Counted from the stretch's first letter, positions 1 through 11,570 are shown. The stretch is DNA of 64,000 bases from Hirsutella rhossiliensis (GCF_020360975.1 NW_025408680.1:558001-622000); one strand, 5' to 3'. Numbers and translations are program-made. Notes: a model not told the origin generated them from the sequence alone.

Positions 1-129
1 CGAGGAGGTGATCAAGAAGTCCATCAGTGAGGGCTCCAGGGCGAGACCCTGATACAGCTGACGCCCGGGACAAGATCAAAGAACTCAAACAGAAGGTTCT
101 CCCTCAGCGGAGGAAGAAAAGAACCTTAT

Positions 130-472
130 CGATGAAAGGTATCATCAAATCATCAACAAGAAAGGAACCCGGGACTGGAAGGCCTGGGCAGAGCAGCTGG
201 ACCAAGTCATCCTGGATTCAAGAGACCTAGCGGTCTCGACTATTAATGACACAAAGATTCGTCAGGACTTCCTCAAAGGGACCGAAGAATGGGACCCTAG
301 CTGGCCCATGACGATTAGGCTGCTGGACGCACTCCTGGAGAGAACAGGACTCCCAGCAACCCCTTTGCGCACCCTGATTGCCGACTTTAAAAGGGAGGTT
401 GGATTCAGGAAGAAAGGAAACCTCAGAAGACCCCAGGGTCAACAACGCAAACAACGCTCCAAGATCATCTGA
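130..472 (+). pseudogene. copia gag fragment
   Basis: One frame from about 130 to the stop near 470 encodes a gag-like stretch (KKGTRDWKAWAEQL, TKIRQDFLKGTEEWDP) typical of fungal copia capsid proteins. A CPACKQHW segment just downstream, in another frame (about 507-535), looks like the zinc knuckle that binds genomic RNA. The N-terminal part lies outside the window or in another frame, so the gene is incomplete. The product would package element RNA in cytoplasmic virus-like particles. Confidence 0.6.
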
Positions 473-541
473 TCAGAGGACTAGGAATGGCCCAGAGGGT
501 CACACAAGTGCCCGGCATGTAAGCAACACTGGGTCAAAAGG

Positions 542-2258
542 ATGAGTGGTGGGAAAGCTGCTGGACCTTTAGAGCGATGTTCCAGAAAGACCCCGAAGGA
601 TGGATTCCCAGGGACCACCTTAAGGAGGCCATCAACCAGCACCTTAAGGAGAACCCTTGGACAAGACCAAAGCCATGGAGTGGAAGCCAAAGCCAAAGAC
701 ATCACAGTCCCGCAGAATAACAACAACTCGAGCAAACAGGCTAATACAGTGTCGCACGTGCATAGCACTAATACGAGTGAAGACTCTCTCGAGGACAAGG
801 CCATCTATGATTCAGGGGCTAGCGTACATGTCTTTAACGACCTACGATGGTTCGATGAGGATACCTTCACCTGGGGATCGTCAGAAGAAGTCCGGGCAGG
901 AGAAAACTCCCTCCAAGTCAAGGGGGTAGGCATGGCCGTTATCCCAGTGAAAAACGGGATCAATTTGAAGCTTGAGAGCAGCTACTACATCCCAGAGATG
1001 CCAACAAGTGTGTTCTCAGCTCGTCAGGGGATTGTTGCGAAGATCTATTGGAACCAGGTTAACGGCACACTCTACCATGAGCCCACAGGGCGCACTCTGG
1101 TCAGTCTGCAAGAAATTGAAGACCAATACGTTATTGCAAGCCTCTCAAAGCGGCCCCAACACAGCGTCTTTGTCACAAGCAGGGCTCCTAAGCCACCAAT
1201 GGGTGGGCAAGCAGACCTTTGGCACAGACAGCTAGGACATCCGGGGCCAGAACCCCAGCCACCTAACCAAGATGGGGGGACCGGCCACGTGTGAATGCGA
1301 GGTCTGCGCAACAGGCAAGGCAAAGAGGCAGGTCTCCCGTGAGGAGCCCACTTTACGACCCAGAGGGGCCGGAGCTCAATTTAGCTTCGACTTACACCCA
1401 GGCCCGGTGGCCGGATTCGGGGGTGAAAAGTACTTTGCGCTCTTCACATGCATAACGACCAGGATGAGGTTTTATTACGCGTTGAAGAGCAAAACCGAGG
1501 TCCGAGATGCCTTCAAGAAGCTAACATCAATGCTAGAAACTCAGTACGGGATAAAACTGATCAACCTGGCTTCTGACGGAGAAAAAGCCCTTCTAACAAA
1601 GGAGCTAGTCAAATTCATCGAAGGATTGGGCATTCGGGTCTTCCAGTCAGCTCCATCCACGCCCACGCAGAATGGGCATGCAGAAAGGTCCGGGGCCGTG
1701 GTCAAAGAAAGGGCCCGGCTTATGAACCTGGACTCCCGCATCCCGGAGGAGCTCTGGACCGAGACCTACCGCACAGCAGTGTATTTGCTCAACCGTACGC
1801 CACTTAAAGGATCTGATCATAGCTGGAGAAGCCCACACGAACGATGGTGGACCTATATGAGGACCACAACCCTCTATACGGCCACATCAAGCGAGTCCAG
1901 CCGAGCATAAATCACCTGCGTGTCTTCGGCTGTGTGGCCTACCCAATGACAATCACTGCGTTGGAGCATGTAAAGTCACATAAGACGCAGTCCCCGCTTG
2001 AGCAGAGCTCATATCGGTTACCTGGTGGGCTACAGATCGACCCATCAATATGTCGTGTGGATACCCTCGATCCGCCAGACCAAACTGATGGTCTCGGCGA
2101 ATGTACAATTTGATGAGTCAACAATGTACGATCCGAAGAGGGAAGAAGACGCGGAAGCCTTCCAGGTCTATACATACGATGTTCTTCGTCAAATGGTGGC
2201 GATAGACGTCCCTGACGACGAAGACATAGAGGAAGCAGGAGTGCAATTACTCCGATGA
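542..2258 (+). pseudogene. copia protease and integrase region
   Basis: 542-1294 contains the copia protease active-site motif AIYDSGASVHVF, followed by a GAG-pre-integrase motif LWHRQLGHPG. The frame then shifts to 1272-1910, with CEVCATGKAK (end of the HHCC zinc domain) and an integrase core: FSFDLHPG, NLASDGEKAL (second acidic residue) and TPTQNGHAERSGAVVKERAR (catalytic Glu). A third frame (1998-2258) carries the region after the core. The integrase would insert element cDNA into chromosomes. The two frame changes argue for a dead or mis-sequenced copy. Confidence 0.75.
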
Positions 2259-2764
2259 TGAGACAGATGACGGAATGACGCCGTACACCTCGAGTCAATT
2301 GCGGCACCCTCTGCAGACGAGGCGACACAAGAAGCACCGAATTTGAAGACTTCGATGAGGGCTACAACGGACAGTGCCTATATTTCGCCTCCAAGCACTT
2401 CAAACAGTAGGGTGGAGGAAGAAACCTCGCCCTCCCCACCAAGCTCTGTCACCACTAGCGTGACCCAGCAGGAGGTCACACACCACGGGAGTCAGGACCC
2501 GGAGGTGGAAAACTCAAGCATTATCTCGAGCCCTACGCGGACCGACCCGGAGCCTCAGGTATCATTAGGCACGCCGATCCTAGACGTATTGAATGAGCGA
2601 TTGAATGAGCCGCCTGTCGATCCGGGGTGGTGCGCTCGAAGAGCCACAATGGTCAGAATTCGAGGAGCTGTCTCTGGGGGTGGGAGAGCCTGACCCCAGA
2701 GTCACAATCACAACCCGAAAACGACCCGCAAGGCGAGGACAAGTCTCAGGGATAAACCCCCAAT

Positions 2765-4483
2765 GTGCTTGAGGGCAAGAGACAGAGGAAGCCGAAGAAG
2801 GCCTTCATCAATAACATCATTGCTAATGCCTCGAAGCACAGGCTTCACGTTGAGGATATGCCTCCTGTGCCAACCTCCTTTAAAGCCGCGATGGCTTCGG
2901 AATACGCCTCCCAATGGATAATGGGGATGGGGCGTGAAATTGAGGACCAGATGAAGCTCGAAACGTGGACCAAGGTGGCCAGAAAGATGGTTGAAGAAGC
3001 CGGCCACTTCATAATCCCGTTGCGATGGGTATATGCATATAAACTGGATGAGCAGGGCTACGTCACTCGCTTTAAAGCCCGACTTGTGGTCCGTGGAGAC
3101 CAGCAGCCGGAAGACAACGAGGACACATACGCGGCCACACTACGAGCAAGAACCTTCAGAGTGTTAATGGCCCTCTGCTGTCTTGAAGACCTTGAAACAG
3201 AACAGTACGATGTGAAAACAGCGTTTCTGTATAATAAGCTCAAGCATGCCATCTATTGTCAGATGCCACCAGGCTACCTTGAGCCTGGGCTATGCTTGAA
3301 GCTTCTCAAGGGACTATACGGGCTTCGAATCGCTCCAAGGCTGTGGTTTGAGGAGCTCTGGCTTCTTCAAGAAGCTGGGCGCTCAACAACTCGTCGAAGA
3401 TGCCTGCGTGATGACTTATAAAGGAGTCATCATCTTCTTCTTTGTGGATGACATCGTGATGATGTATCCAAAAGAAAAGAAGGCCGAATGGGAAGAACTT
3501 CACGCTGCCATTATGAAGGAATATACCATCAACCACATGGGGGAACTTCGCTGGTTCCTAGGGATTGAAGTCATCAGGATAGGGCCCAGAAGAAGCTTTG
3601 GCTCGCTCAAGCCTCGTATCTCTCGAAGATGGCCAAGAAATTCCACATTGAGGACGATGATCAGATCCTTGGCGTGCCCCAGATCCCGATAACGACCGAA
3701 GAGCTCAAGCCATACGAGAAGACGGCTACTAGGGACGAGGTTCATCAATATCTCTCTCTAATTGGCTCAATTCTTCACCCAGCGATTCACACCAGACCCG
3801 ACGGTGCGTTCCCGGTTGGAAAACTGGCACAATTCAGCCATAACCCGGGCCCGAAGCATAGGAGAGAGGCCAGGAGATGCCTGGCATACCTCTATCACAC
3901 GAGAGATCGCTGCATCTGCTTCTCAGTCAAAGAAGCTGAACGCAGGTTCCTCTGCGCTTCTGATTCATCCTTTGCAGACAACCCGGAGACTCGAAAATCC
4001 TCACAGGGATATGTCTTCTTGTTTCTAGGCGGACCCGTTGACTGGAAGGCTACGAAACAAGCGACTGTGACGACGTCGTCCACAGAGGCCGAATTGCTGG
4101 CCCTGTCAAGCGCGGCGAAGGAGCAAATGCAATTTTCCCGGCTAATTAAAGAGCTTGACATCAAGGTAGAAGGCACCAATGAGCTATGGTGCGATAACCT
4201 GCAGACCATCAGGCTCCTGACTGAACTAAGCGCAAAGCTCAAGACGAACCTTAAGCACATCGATATCCATCGTCACTGGCTTCGACAGGAGGTTCAGGAA
4301 GAAAGACTCCAGATCACATGGATCAAGTCTACGGAGAATCCCGCTGATGGAATGACAAAGCCCTTCCCAGCAAAAGCACGAAGCTTTTGTCAAGCAGCTA
4401 GGGATGCAAGAGACCGGTGGCACCAATTGAAGCCGATGCGCCGGAGGACAGTTTCGACAGTATCACCACCCAGAGAGATATAG
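2765..4483 (+). pseudogene. copia reverse transcriptase / RNase H region
   Basis: 2765-3421 encodes the RT fingers and palm (VTRFKARLVVRGDQQ, EQYDVKTAFLYNKLKHAIYC, LLKGLYGLRIAPRLWFEEL). The frame shifts to 3348-3692 for the catalytic FFFVDDIVMM box (YVDD variant) and again to 3629-4483 for the thumb and RNase H. RNase H motifs include CASDSSFADNPETRKSSQGY, TSSTEAELLAL, LWCDNLQTIRL and NPADGMTKPF. All catalytic acidic residues expected for copia RT/RH can be seen; only frame continuity is lost. Confidence 0.85.
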
Positions 4484-4701
4484 ATGCTCTCGAGCATCAC
4501 CCAGGCACAGGATGGACCCATCATTTTGCTGGTATTGACTTGTTAAAATGCTCCTGGTCACAACACCAAGGAAGACATCATGAAGAGCATCTCCTCAACG
4601 GTAGTAGCCTCACTCGCTGGATATTTGATAAGATTGGATGATTCGTCTGTCTCTTTTGCTTGTTTGCCTCACTCACCCAGTGAGACCGAGGCAAAGGGGT
4701 G

Positions 4702-4998
4702 TGTCAGAGGAGCAGACTGACGGTCTAATCCGCACACGTATAAACTCCGGTGAAAGAGGCAGGTCAGACACAAGGACTTGAGTCAGGTATCGATACAGTA
4801 GAGGAACATTGCCTAATCGGGATACACGGAATTGGCACTGATTCAGGGCCACCACGGGTCCCAGATTGGTATCTATTCGTATAAATACCCCCTCAATGTC
4901 GCACAGATAGATAAAAAACATGCATCATCGTTTGGACTCAATTGTGCCTGCCCTTATCCTTCCGCCCGCGCTCTCAGCTTGCTGAGAGTAGTCAATAC
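4702..4998 (+). repeat. putative 3' LTR of the copia element
   Basis: Begins TGTCAGAGG directly after a purine-rich tract (polypurine tract, about 4685-4701). A TATAAATA box lies at 4880-4887, as expected for an LTR promoter. It ends tentatively at a CA near 4998. Without the 5' copy or a target-site duplication, the end cannot be proven. Confidence 0.45.
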
Positions 4999-5384
4999 AT
5001 ACTGGCGGTCCTCCCCCTTCGAGATGGAGGGCTCCAGGGATATCTTGAAAATGCCTCATAACAGCGGCCGACAATTTATGTTGCCAAGAAAGCAAAAGCA
5101 AGCCTCTTCGCGTTTTGGTCAGTGCGGACAGACAGTCCCCCATGCCGTCATTTTGTTGACTGCATGAGCCGAGCACTCCTCGTCCCGCCATCCCTCGGCG
5201 AAGAGCGGAGAATTAGTGCTGCAATGCAGATAAAGACGGCCTTTGTCTTGTTTGAGCCCCCTTGCTGTGTTCCCAACCGACTTCTTGTTGCCCTGCGCCT
5301 GGTGCGTTGTTTTGCTCTTTCCAGACTTTACCTCAATTGTCGGCGCACCTTGTGGGCTTCAACAAACTCGTTTCTCCTACATAC
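4999..5384. other. spacer between copia element and CAX gene
   Basis: No convincing gene is seen here. It presumably holds the promoter and 5' UTR of the antiporter at 5385. Short overlapping ORFs lack recognisable motifs. Confidence 0.4.
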
Positions 5385-7643
5385 ATGGAAGCACCCATAT
5401 CGTCAAGCGTTCGGCGCCATTTATCCAATGACGACTACACACAACCAGCTGTCGGCAGCGATGACGACGAAGGCGCGAGCGCTCTCAAGCTGCCCACCGG
5501 CCCTACCCATGCATCCGAAGGCAATGGCTCCCAGGACAAGCTCAAGACTGGTCTCCCCAAATTCATAGAATTCGTTTGGCGAGGTAAGCCATCCAGGCCG
5601 TGACACCTGGCCATGATTGCTCGACTTCGAGCCAAGATCGGCTCCTGACGTAGATAACGCTTATCCCATTAGATGGACTTGAACGCACTCTCTCGCTGGT
5701 CGGTAGACTAAGTCACCGGCTGTATCCACGTTTTCCTGGTGACGGTGCCTTCCATCAGTTCGACGTCTCGGCCAACGAGGTCGAGCAGCAAGCACAAGGC
5801 TCGGTTGCCGGCTCTCTCTGCGATATTCTGTTCTCGTCCTGGCTAAACGCCCTTTTGATATTCGTGCCCATCAGCGTGGGAACCCATATCGCAGGAATGA
5901 GCTCGTCGACGATCTTCGCCTCCAACGCTGTTGCCATTGTTCCTCTGTCTGCTCTTCTGACGAATGCGACGGAGAGGGTCGCCGAGCATGTAAGCAACAC
6001 GGTTGGAGCCTTTTTAAACATCAGCTTGGGAAACCTTGTCGAGCTGATTTTATTGTAAGAGCGCACCTTAGTATCCCCTTGACGACGTTTCGCTAACGCC
6101 CCGGGCCAGCATGTAAGTCTCATGGCAATGTCGTCATATTATGACGCGCGAAATGTTGCTCATTAAATCAGCGCTGCGCTAGCCCACGGTCATGTGCGCA
6201 TAGTCGAGGCCTCTATTCTTGGCTCCGTGCTCGTCAACTTGCTCCTGATCCTCGGCTCGGCCCTCTTAGTCGAAAACACGGTCAACAGCGAGCCCACGTA
6301 CAACGCGGCACAGGCTCAGCTTCTAGCGTGTCTGCTCTTTGTCTCCATGTTCACCTTCTTGATGCCGGTATGAGACGAGACAATAGAGCCATGTGTTGAT
6401 GCATTGGTCGGCTCAACTTGCTGATCCGCTGCAGACCGCCTTTGAGTCTACTTTTCATGAGGAGAGCGCTGCGAGTTCAGCCAGCCTACAAATGAGTAGA
6501 ATATCTTCTCTGGTTATCTTGGCGATTTACATCGTTTACTTGGTGTACGAGATACGACTACGACCTCGTGCTGGAGAAGATCTCCTTGCAAGCCTTGAGG
6601 TTGGCCTAGAGAGCAGTCTCTCCACGACAGACCATCGTCAGCTGCGTGTATCTTCGTCGCTCCCGCCTCCGGTTCACGTTCACCATTCTCAGACCTTGTT
6701 GCCTCAGACCATTCGATTTGCCGATGAAGAAACAACCCGGCCTGTGGTACAACTCACCTATATGGGCAGCAGCCCGATAATACTGGAACCCGTGTTGCCG
6801 ATTAGCTCCGAGGACAAAGACGATCACGCCCCCGACTCTCGCGGACGTCAACGCAGCAGCGGTTGCTGTACGTTAGCTCGTGCAAACTCGCGACAACCGC
6901 TACTTCAGCCTCGAAAACTCTCGCCCTCGCTATCTATCGGTTCAAATAGGAGCCGTACAAGCCGCGATTCTTCTGTCGTCCGGGAGATGAGGAAAGGATT
7001 CTCCCGATCGAGCTTGACGACCATGCAGTACGTGCAAGGGATGCACTTGGACCAAGTCTTGAATGCGCCGGAGACTCAGACCGGTCTAGACCCGAGCGGA
7101 GAAGTAATGGCGTCGACTCTCCTGCTCGTCTTGACTTCTCTGTTCCTGTCAATACATGCCGAGCTCCTCGTTGGTACTATCGATGATGTAACGAGTCAAA
7201 CCCAGCTCTCGGAATCATTCATCGGCATCATTGTACTTCCAATCGTAGGCAACATCGCCGAGTATGTGACAGTCGTCGCTGTTGCCGCTAGGAACAAGCT
7301 GGATTTGGCCATTCATGTCTCGATTGGTTCATCCATACAAATCGCGCTGTGCGTCACACCCTTGACCGTCATCGCTGGCTGGATTCTGCATCGAGACCTG
7401 GCCTTGACCTTTAGCTTTTTCGAGATGGCCTCGCTCCTGGGGGCCGTCTTGCTCGTCAATATACTCGTACTAAGCGAGTCGGGTTCAAGCATCAAGACCG
7501 GAGGGCTGAAGGGCGCCTTGCTGTGCGCCTGCTATTTTATCATAGGGTAAGTACCAGAGAATCGTCCTCGGAACGAAACGTGGCATGACTGAGACTCATT
7601 CTCTAGACTTGGGGCTTACTTTGCTCCCGAGACCGTTGTGTGA
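5385..7643 (+). CDS. vacuolar-type Ca2+/H+ antiporter (CAX family), 642 aa
   Basis: Exons by hand: 5385-5583, 5673-6054, 6110-6112, 6172-6367, 6435-7546, 7607-7643; total 1929 nt. The protein has an acidic N-terminus, two sets of membrane segments and both CAX signature repeats: GNLVELILFIAALAHG (about 186-201) and GNIAEYVTVVAVAARN (about 532-547), whose acidic residues bind Ca2+. A long Ser/Arg-rich cytosolic loop (about 295-495) separates the halves, so the protein is longer than the roughly 400-aa family core. It likely exchanges cytosolic Ca2+ for vacuolar H+. Introns have GTAAG-type donors and the 6055-6109 intron has a CTAAC branch site. The third exon is only 3 nt (CAT). Joining around it restores the conserved helix, while skipping it deletes one Ile. 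The copia element lies upstream and a gene-poor zone downstream. Confidence 0.9.
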
Positions 7644-9144
7644 CCGATCTTGGGCAAGCTGAAGCTGCCCCGGGTGAACGGGAGACGGGTTTACCACGAA
7701 AACACAAGCCCGTTCCGACAGCAACGTGAGTAGTGAGATTGTGGTCGATGATAGATGGACCTGAACGGGGAATCTGCAGTTTTTTTCGTCATTAATTCAC
7801 CATATTTTCAGAGTTCTACCACTATGCATCGAAAAGTCCCTGCGTGCAAATCTTGTTCTCACCACTGGACCTTGAGTTTTGGGGCAAACTGCTGCACATC
7901 TCTTTGTCCACTACACAAATATACTCTTTAAAGCAACTCTCGGCTCCCCTGAGCTTTGAAACTCGACAGGTGTCTTTTTCTAGGAGACAATAATGCACTT
8001 TTCTTTAGTGCCTGCACTTAGAAAAGATGCTGGTGTCAGAGAACCCTTTGCGACGGTCAAAGTACCCACCCGCGCATGCCGGAAAGGTGGCCTTGACCTG
8101 CTTTCTGGGAAGCAGTCGTTATACTTTCGACTCACGACATCTTGCAAGCTGATGACGTCCCCTTTCGGAAATACTGTCCCACGGGCGGCGACATGCCCGA
8201 CCCTTGTAGCTCTTAAGCATCAACAAAAGACTGTCAAGACGTCCCGTCAGGACTGGGGTGTCAAAGCCTGCAGCAGCCGAGCAGCAGCCGTACAGATTTC
8301 TCATCTGTGACAGATCGGACTGCATGCACGTTTAATCATCTCGTATGGGAGAGAATACGGTCTGGATCTCACCTCTATGTCGTAAAGCTCATTCTCGTTG
8401 CTACAACAGACGGTATAAGAGAAGTCGTAGGCGTTTCCAACTACTCTGACCGTTTATACGTATTTGGTCGCATATTGCTTGCTTCTCAATGTGCCAGTAA
8501 TGAGTGGCATATCCCAAGGCAGGGAACTGCACCCTGTTTCATAGACTTACAAAGATGAGCAAACTCGGGACCCGCAGTAGGACTTCATCCCTAGGACAAG
8601 GGACTCGACGAGTTTGTCGACCGTTTGCAACACCTGAGGTCGAAGTCAGTGTACCTCATCTTGCCATATGTTCCTGTCCGCGTCGAGCGGTTCCATTGCT
8701 AGCGCGAGCTCGAATATTGTTCTCAGCGCCTGCTTGTTCGGCGATGGGCCTCAGTTTACTTTTTGGTGCATTTATCGTTATGGATCACGACCAATCCACA
8801 GCAGTACCTCGACCTTCCGTAAAATATCGGAATCCACAACCACTCCGGCCTGCAGCGTGAAGATATCGCCCCGCACGCGTTCATCGATCGACATCCCTGA
8901 TAATGGAAACCAGCGAGAATGGTTACACAAAAGGGGGAGTGGGAAAAGCTTAGGTAACACAGCAGCCCAACGACATCTCGCGTCCCGTGTTACACACCTA
9001 AGCGATGCAACATAACCTAATCTTAGTTTCAATCTTGAGGTTTATCCTCTCTTCTATATAAAACCATGTAGTTTCCAAGTCTGTAGTCCATCTCATGGCC
9101 ATGATCGCTTTAGAAGAGGCTTGGCTCTCCGCAATTCCGCCTTT
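7644..9144. other. gene-free region with possible degraded coding scraps
   Basis: No intact gene recognised. On the minus strand at about 8560-8910, short protein-like pieces occur in different frames, interrupted by stops (for example GDIFTLQAGVVVDSDILRKV, and ELALAMEPLDADRNIW in another frame). They may be a decayed gene, but I cannot name the family. Confidence 0.3.
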
Positions 9145-10260
9145 CTAACGCCCTGGCGGACACCGTATGCTACTCGGGAGGTATGGCGAGAATCTCTCCG
9201 AGTCTCTTTTATACCAGTCATTGGGCTTTCCAAGGCTTCCTGCACGTCGGTACCACCGTGATCTCGGATCGTAGATCTCATTGGAGCTAAGAATGACCTG
9301 TGCTGAATTGCGGTAGCAACCTATGACCCGAGGCCTCGTAGACCAGGGCTGGAAACTGGGTCTCTTTGGCACGGGATCAGGTCTCTTCGGCACCGGGTTA
9401 GGACTTTTTGGCAATGTGGGGGGGCTTTCGGTGGTGCGTCTGATGGGCTTGAAGTTTTGTCTGATCCTAGTGACTGGGCGTGATCTTCCAGACTCGGTGA
9501 CATGGAATAGTGGCACCGTAACGTTGCAAGGTATCTTTGGCTCAATAGAAAGTCTTTCGTCACATTCTTCGTCGAAAAAGGTCTGGTATGCCGAGCAGGT
9601 AAGTGTATCCCTCGACCAACACACCTGAACCTCTCTGCCGCAATGATACCTTGGCAGCCTGCTACACTTTCCAGAAACTTTGACGTGCCAGGTCCAGGTT
9701 TCGAGGTAACAACGATGCCAGGGAGGACAAGTGAATTTTCTTCTCATTCTTCTTATGAGTGTCCTGCCGGGGGTTGACTGTTTGTTCTTCTCGTACCGTG
9801 CCGAGCCGCTGACATTTCCTAGTCCATTAAGGGCACCTTGGAGGACAATATTCCAGCCATATGGGATGGGGGCCAGGATTTCAGCGGACCTTGTTAAAAC
9901 CATTTCCTGTGCCTTTTCTCCTGTCTGCACCTGCTCGGCAATGTTGACTTCAGGCCACCCGGTGATGCTAAGCTTATGAGAGTTGAGCATGTTTCTTATG
10001 TAGAAATGAACCTCGCGGCATCCATTTCCTTCGTACCCCTCGTCGTCAATGTTGTCCTTCTCGCAAGGCTTTGCTGATTTCTCCCCTGTCACCACATACG
10101 CCTTGCTCATGTCGTCGACTGTAACGTTTCTTTCGATGTTAGACTTTAGTTTCAACATCCTGTGGATACTTTCTCCCCGGAAATACGGGGCTCCATGCAG
10201 TATACCGTCGGCACAGCCGGTTTGGGCACATACAGTTAGGATTAAAAGAACGACGATCAT
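9145..10260 (-). CDS. predicted secreted cysteine-rich protein, 371 aa
   Basis: Single uninterrupted ORF starting with a clear signal peptide (MIVVLLILTVCAQTGCADG). The mature part has about ten cysteines concentrated in the middle (CPPWHRCYLETWTWHVKV, REVQVCWSRDTLTCSAY). A proline-rich linker follows, with a short repeat (PNPVPKRP then PDPVPKRP), and a basic C-terminus. No domain recognised. An AT-rich TATA-like stretch at 10298-10314 lies about 40 nt upstream. It is transcribed away from the small secreted gene at 10782, so the two may share control sequences. A role outside the cell (effector-like or antagonistic) is inference from secretion and context only. Confidence 0.65.
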   Translation of the reverse strand: MIVVLLILTVCAQTGCADGILHGAPYFRGESIHRMLKLKSNIERNVTVDDMSKAYVVTGEKSAKPCEKDNIDDEGYEGNGCREVHFYIRNMLNSHKLSITGWPEVNIAEQVQTGEKAQEMVLTRSAEILAPIPYGWNIVLQGALNGLGNVSGSARYEKNKQSTPGRTLIRRMRRKFTCPPWHRCYLETWTWHVKVSGKCSRLPRYHCGREVQVCWSRDTLTCSAYQTFFDEECDERLSIEPKIPCNVTVPLFHVTESGRSRPVTRIRQNFKPIRRTTESPPTLPKSPNPVPKRPDPVPKRPSFQPWSTRPRVIGCYRNSAQVILSSNEIYDPRSRWYRRAGSLGKPNDWYKRDSERFSPYLPSSIRCPPGR

Positions 10261-10781
10261 TATGGGATTGAGAAGACAAGAGCGATGTGGAGATGCACAT
10301 AAATATTTTATTCACTGCGAAATCGTAGGATTCTACTCGTCTATATACACGATTTAGATATTGTCTGTAACGTCTTAAAGCTCATGTACTGACTCGCAGT
10401 CGTAGGTAGGTATCCATTATACGATATATGGAATGCTCATCATGTCAAGGCAGGTTACCGAATCCTTCTCGATCCCTACAGGGTCGCTGTCAGGCCACAG
10501 CAGCGGGGCGCCAAGACTTCTGACCATAGTTATTCGAAAACCTTGAGCTCCAAAGCGGTATGTGTATGTGTCTACTTTTTCCGCGGGATGCGATCGACAC
10601 GCCCTGCATAACGCCGTCGGATGCTCAGCGATAATATTTCTTCCATCTTAGCATAACCTGCGTTGCTCTGCTATGTAATTAGATATTGACTTGATATGTC
10701 CACCGAAGCTTATAAAGGCGTGTTTGTCGAGCTTTTCCCTTTGGCATTCCCTTCATAAACCCGAAGTCCTTCACCTTGGCC
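10261..10781. promoter_or_regulatory. divergent promoter between two secreted-protein genes
   Basis: 521 bp between two start codons pointing outward. A TATAAA box at 10711-10716 sits about 66 nt before the ATG at 10782. An AT-rich TATA-like stretch at 10298-10314 serves the minus-strand gene. Shared regulation is inferred. Confidence 0.5.
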
Positions 10782-11120
10782 ATGTACGTCGCTTATACGA
10801 CCAAGTTCTTTTTGGCTTTCGTCGCGATTCCTCTTGCAGCGGCAGGGACTTGCGATCCAAGCGTCCGTTACTGTTATAGTAGTCTTGTCGGACGGCAAGG
10901 TAATTCCTCAACTCAAGGCGCATAGGATAACGAGCTCATACTTGCATTAGGCTACCAGGCCAAGGACATCCACAAGGTCACCACAGTTATGGGGAAACGA
11001 GACATTTCAAAGCATGCACTTTTTGTCTGCGCTGATGGTCAGCCTATACTCGACGAGCCTTGTATGACTGGTTGCATAGCTGGTGATTCGAGGCAGCAAG
11101 ATCGGTGTGCGGATCATTAG
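10782..11120 (+). CDS. small secreted cysteine-rich protein (effector-like), 95 aa
   Basis: Two exons, 10782-10899 and 10951-11120 (288 nt), joined across a 51-nt intron (GTAATT...GATAAC...TTAG). The frame is open only after splicing. The N-terminus is a signal peptide (FFLAFVAIPLAAAG). The mature part has six cysteines arranged as C-x6-C, then C (in LFVCADG), then C-x3-C (PCMTGC) and a final C. This resembles a widespread family of about 100-aa fungal secreted proteins with a YC..L...GY motif near the N-terminus and a C..GC motif near the end. TATAAA at 10711 supports the start. Function is not established. It may act in host or microbe interaction, as often proposed for such proteins. Confidence 0.7.
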
Positions 11121-11570
11121 ATTTTGGAAATGAATCATTCAAGCTGTAGAGGGCCAATGCCTATGCACGGTGTAGATGTTGAAGATTTTCGCGATCCCGA
11201 GTCCTTGTCTTTGAGTTAATAGAGACATTTACACTCGTCTACAATCTATTCTCCTCAATGCTCTCATATCGCTCGTATTGGCTCCCGTTTCAGACGAGCT
11301 GATACAACCAAGTCGAACTTGCCAGTCTTGGTCGATTCGTTGCGAAATTACATGCGCTTAAAGTAGAGTCAAGTTTGGTTTCATGTTTGCAAGACACGGC
11401 GTTGAATATATCAATCGACTTAGCTGCCGATCGTTTGAGCTTAACGGAGCACCATGCGGGAAGGCTCAGTTTGCCTGTTCTTCTTGAGCACGATAGATAC
11501 AGTCAAGCCGGCATCTGTTACAATCCCTTGAGTTCATCGTATACAAAGTTCTTCCGCAAGCCCACACTTA
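11121..11570. other. spacer before gypsy element
   Basis: No gene supported. The sequence that continues after the element at 16993 shows that the transposon split a region whose own short ORF (11375 onward) has no recognisable motif. Confidence 0.4.

Larger units (their letters stand above)
1..4998 (+). mobile_element. Ty1/copia LTR retrotransposon, 5' end outside window, ORFs broken
   Basis: Domain order gag - zinc knuckle - aspartic protease - integrase - reverse transcriptase - RNase H is the copia (Pseudoviridae) order, with integrase before RT. The reading frame changes many times (gag, protease/integrase, the 1998-2693 spacer, RT and RNase H lie in different frames) and stops intervene, so no intact polyprotein is encoded here. 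The 5' LTR and start of gag lie before base 1. A purine-rich stretch at 4685-4701 precedes a putative 3' LTR starting TGTCAGAGG at 4702. The proposed 4998 end (a CA dinucleotide) is a guess because no second LTR copy is in the window to compare. Family assignment is firm; the exact 3' boundary is not. Confidence 0.85.
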
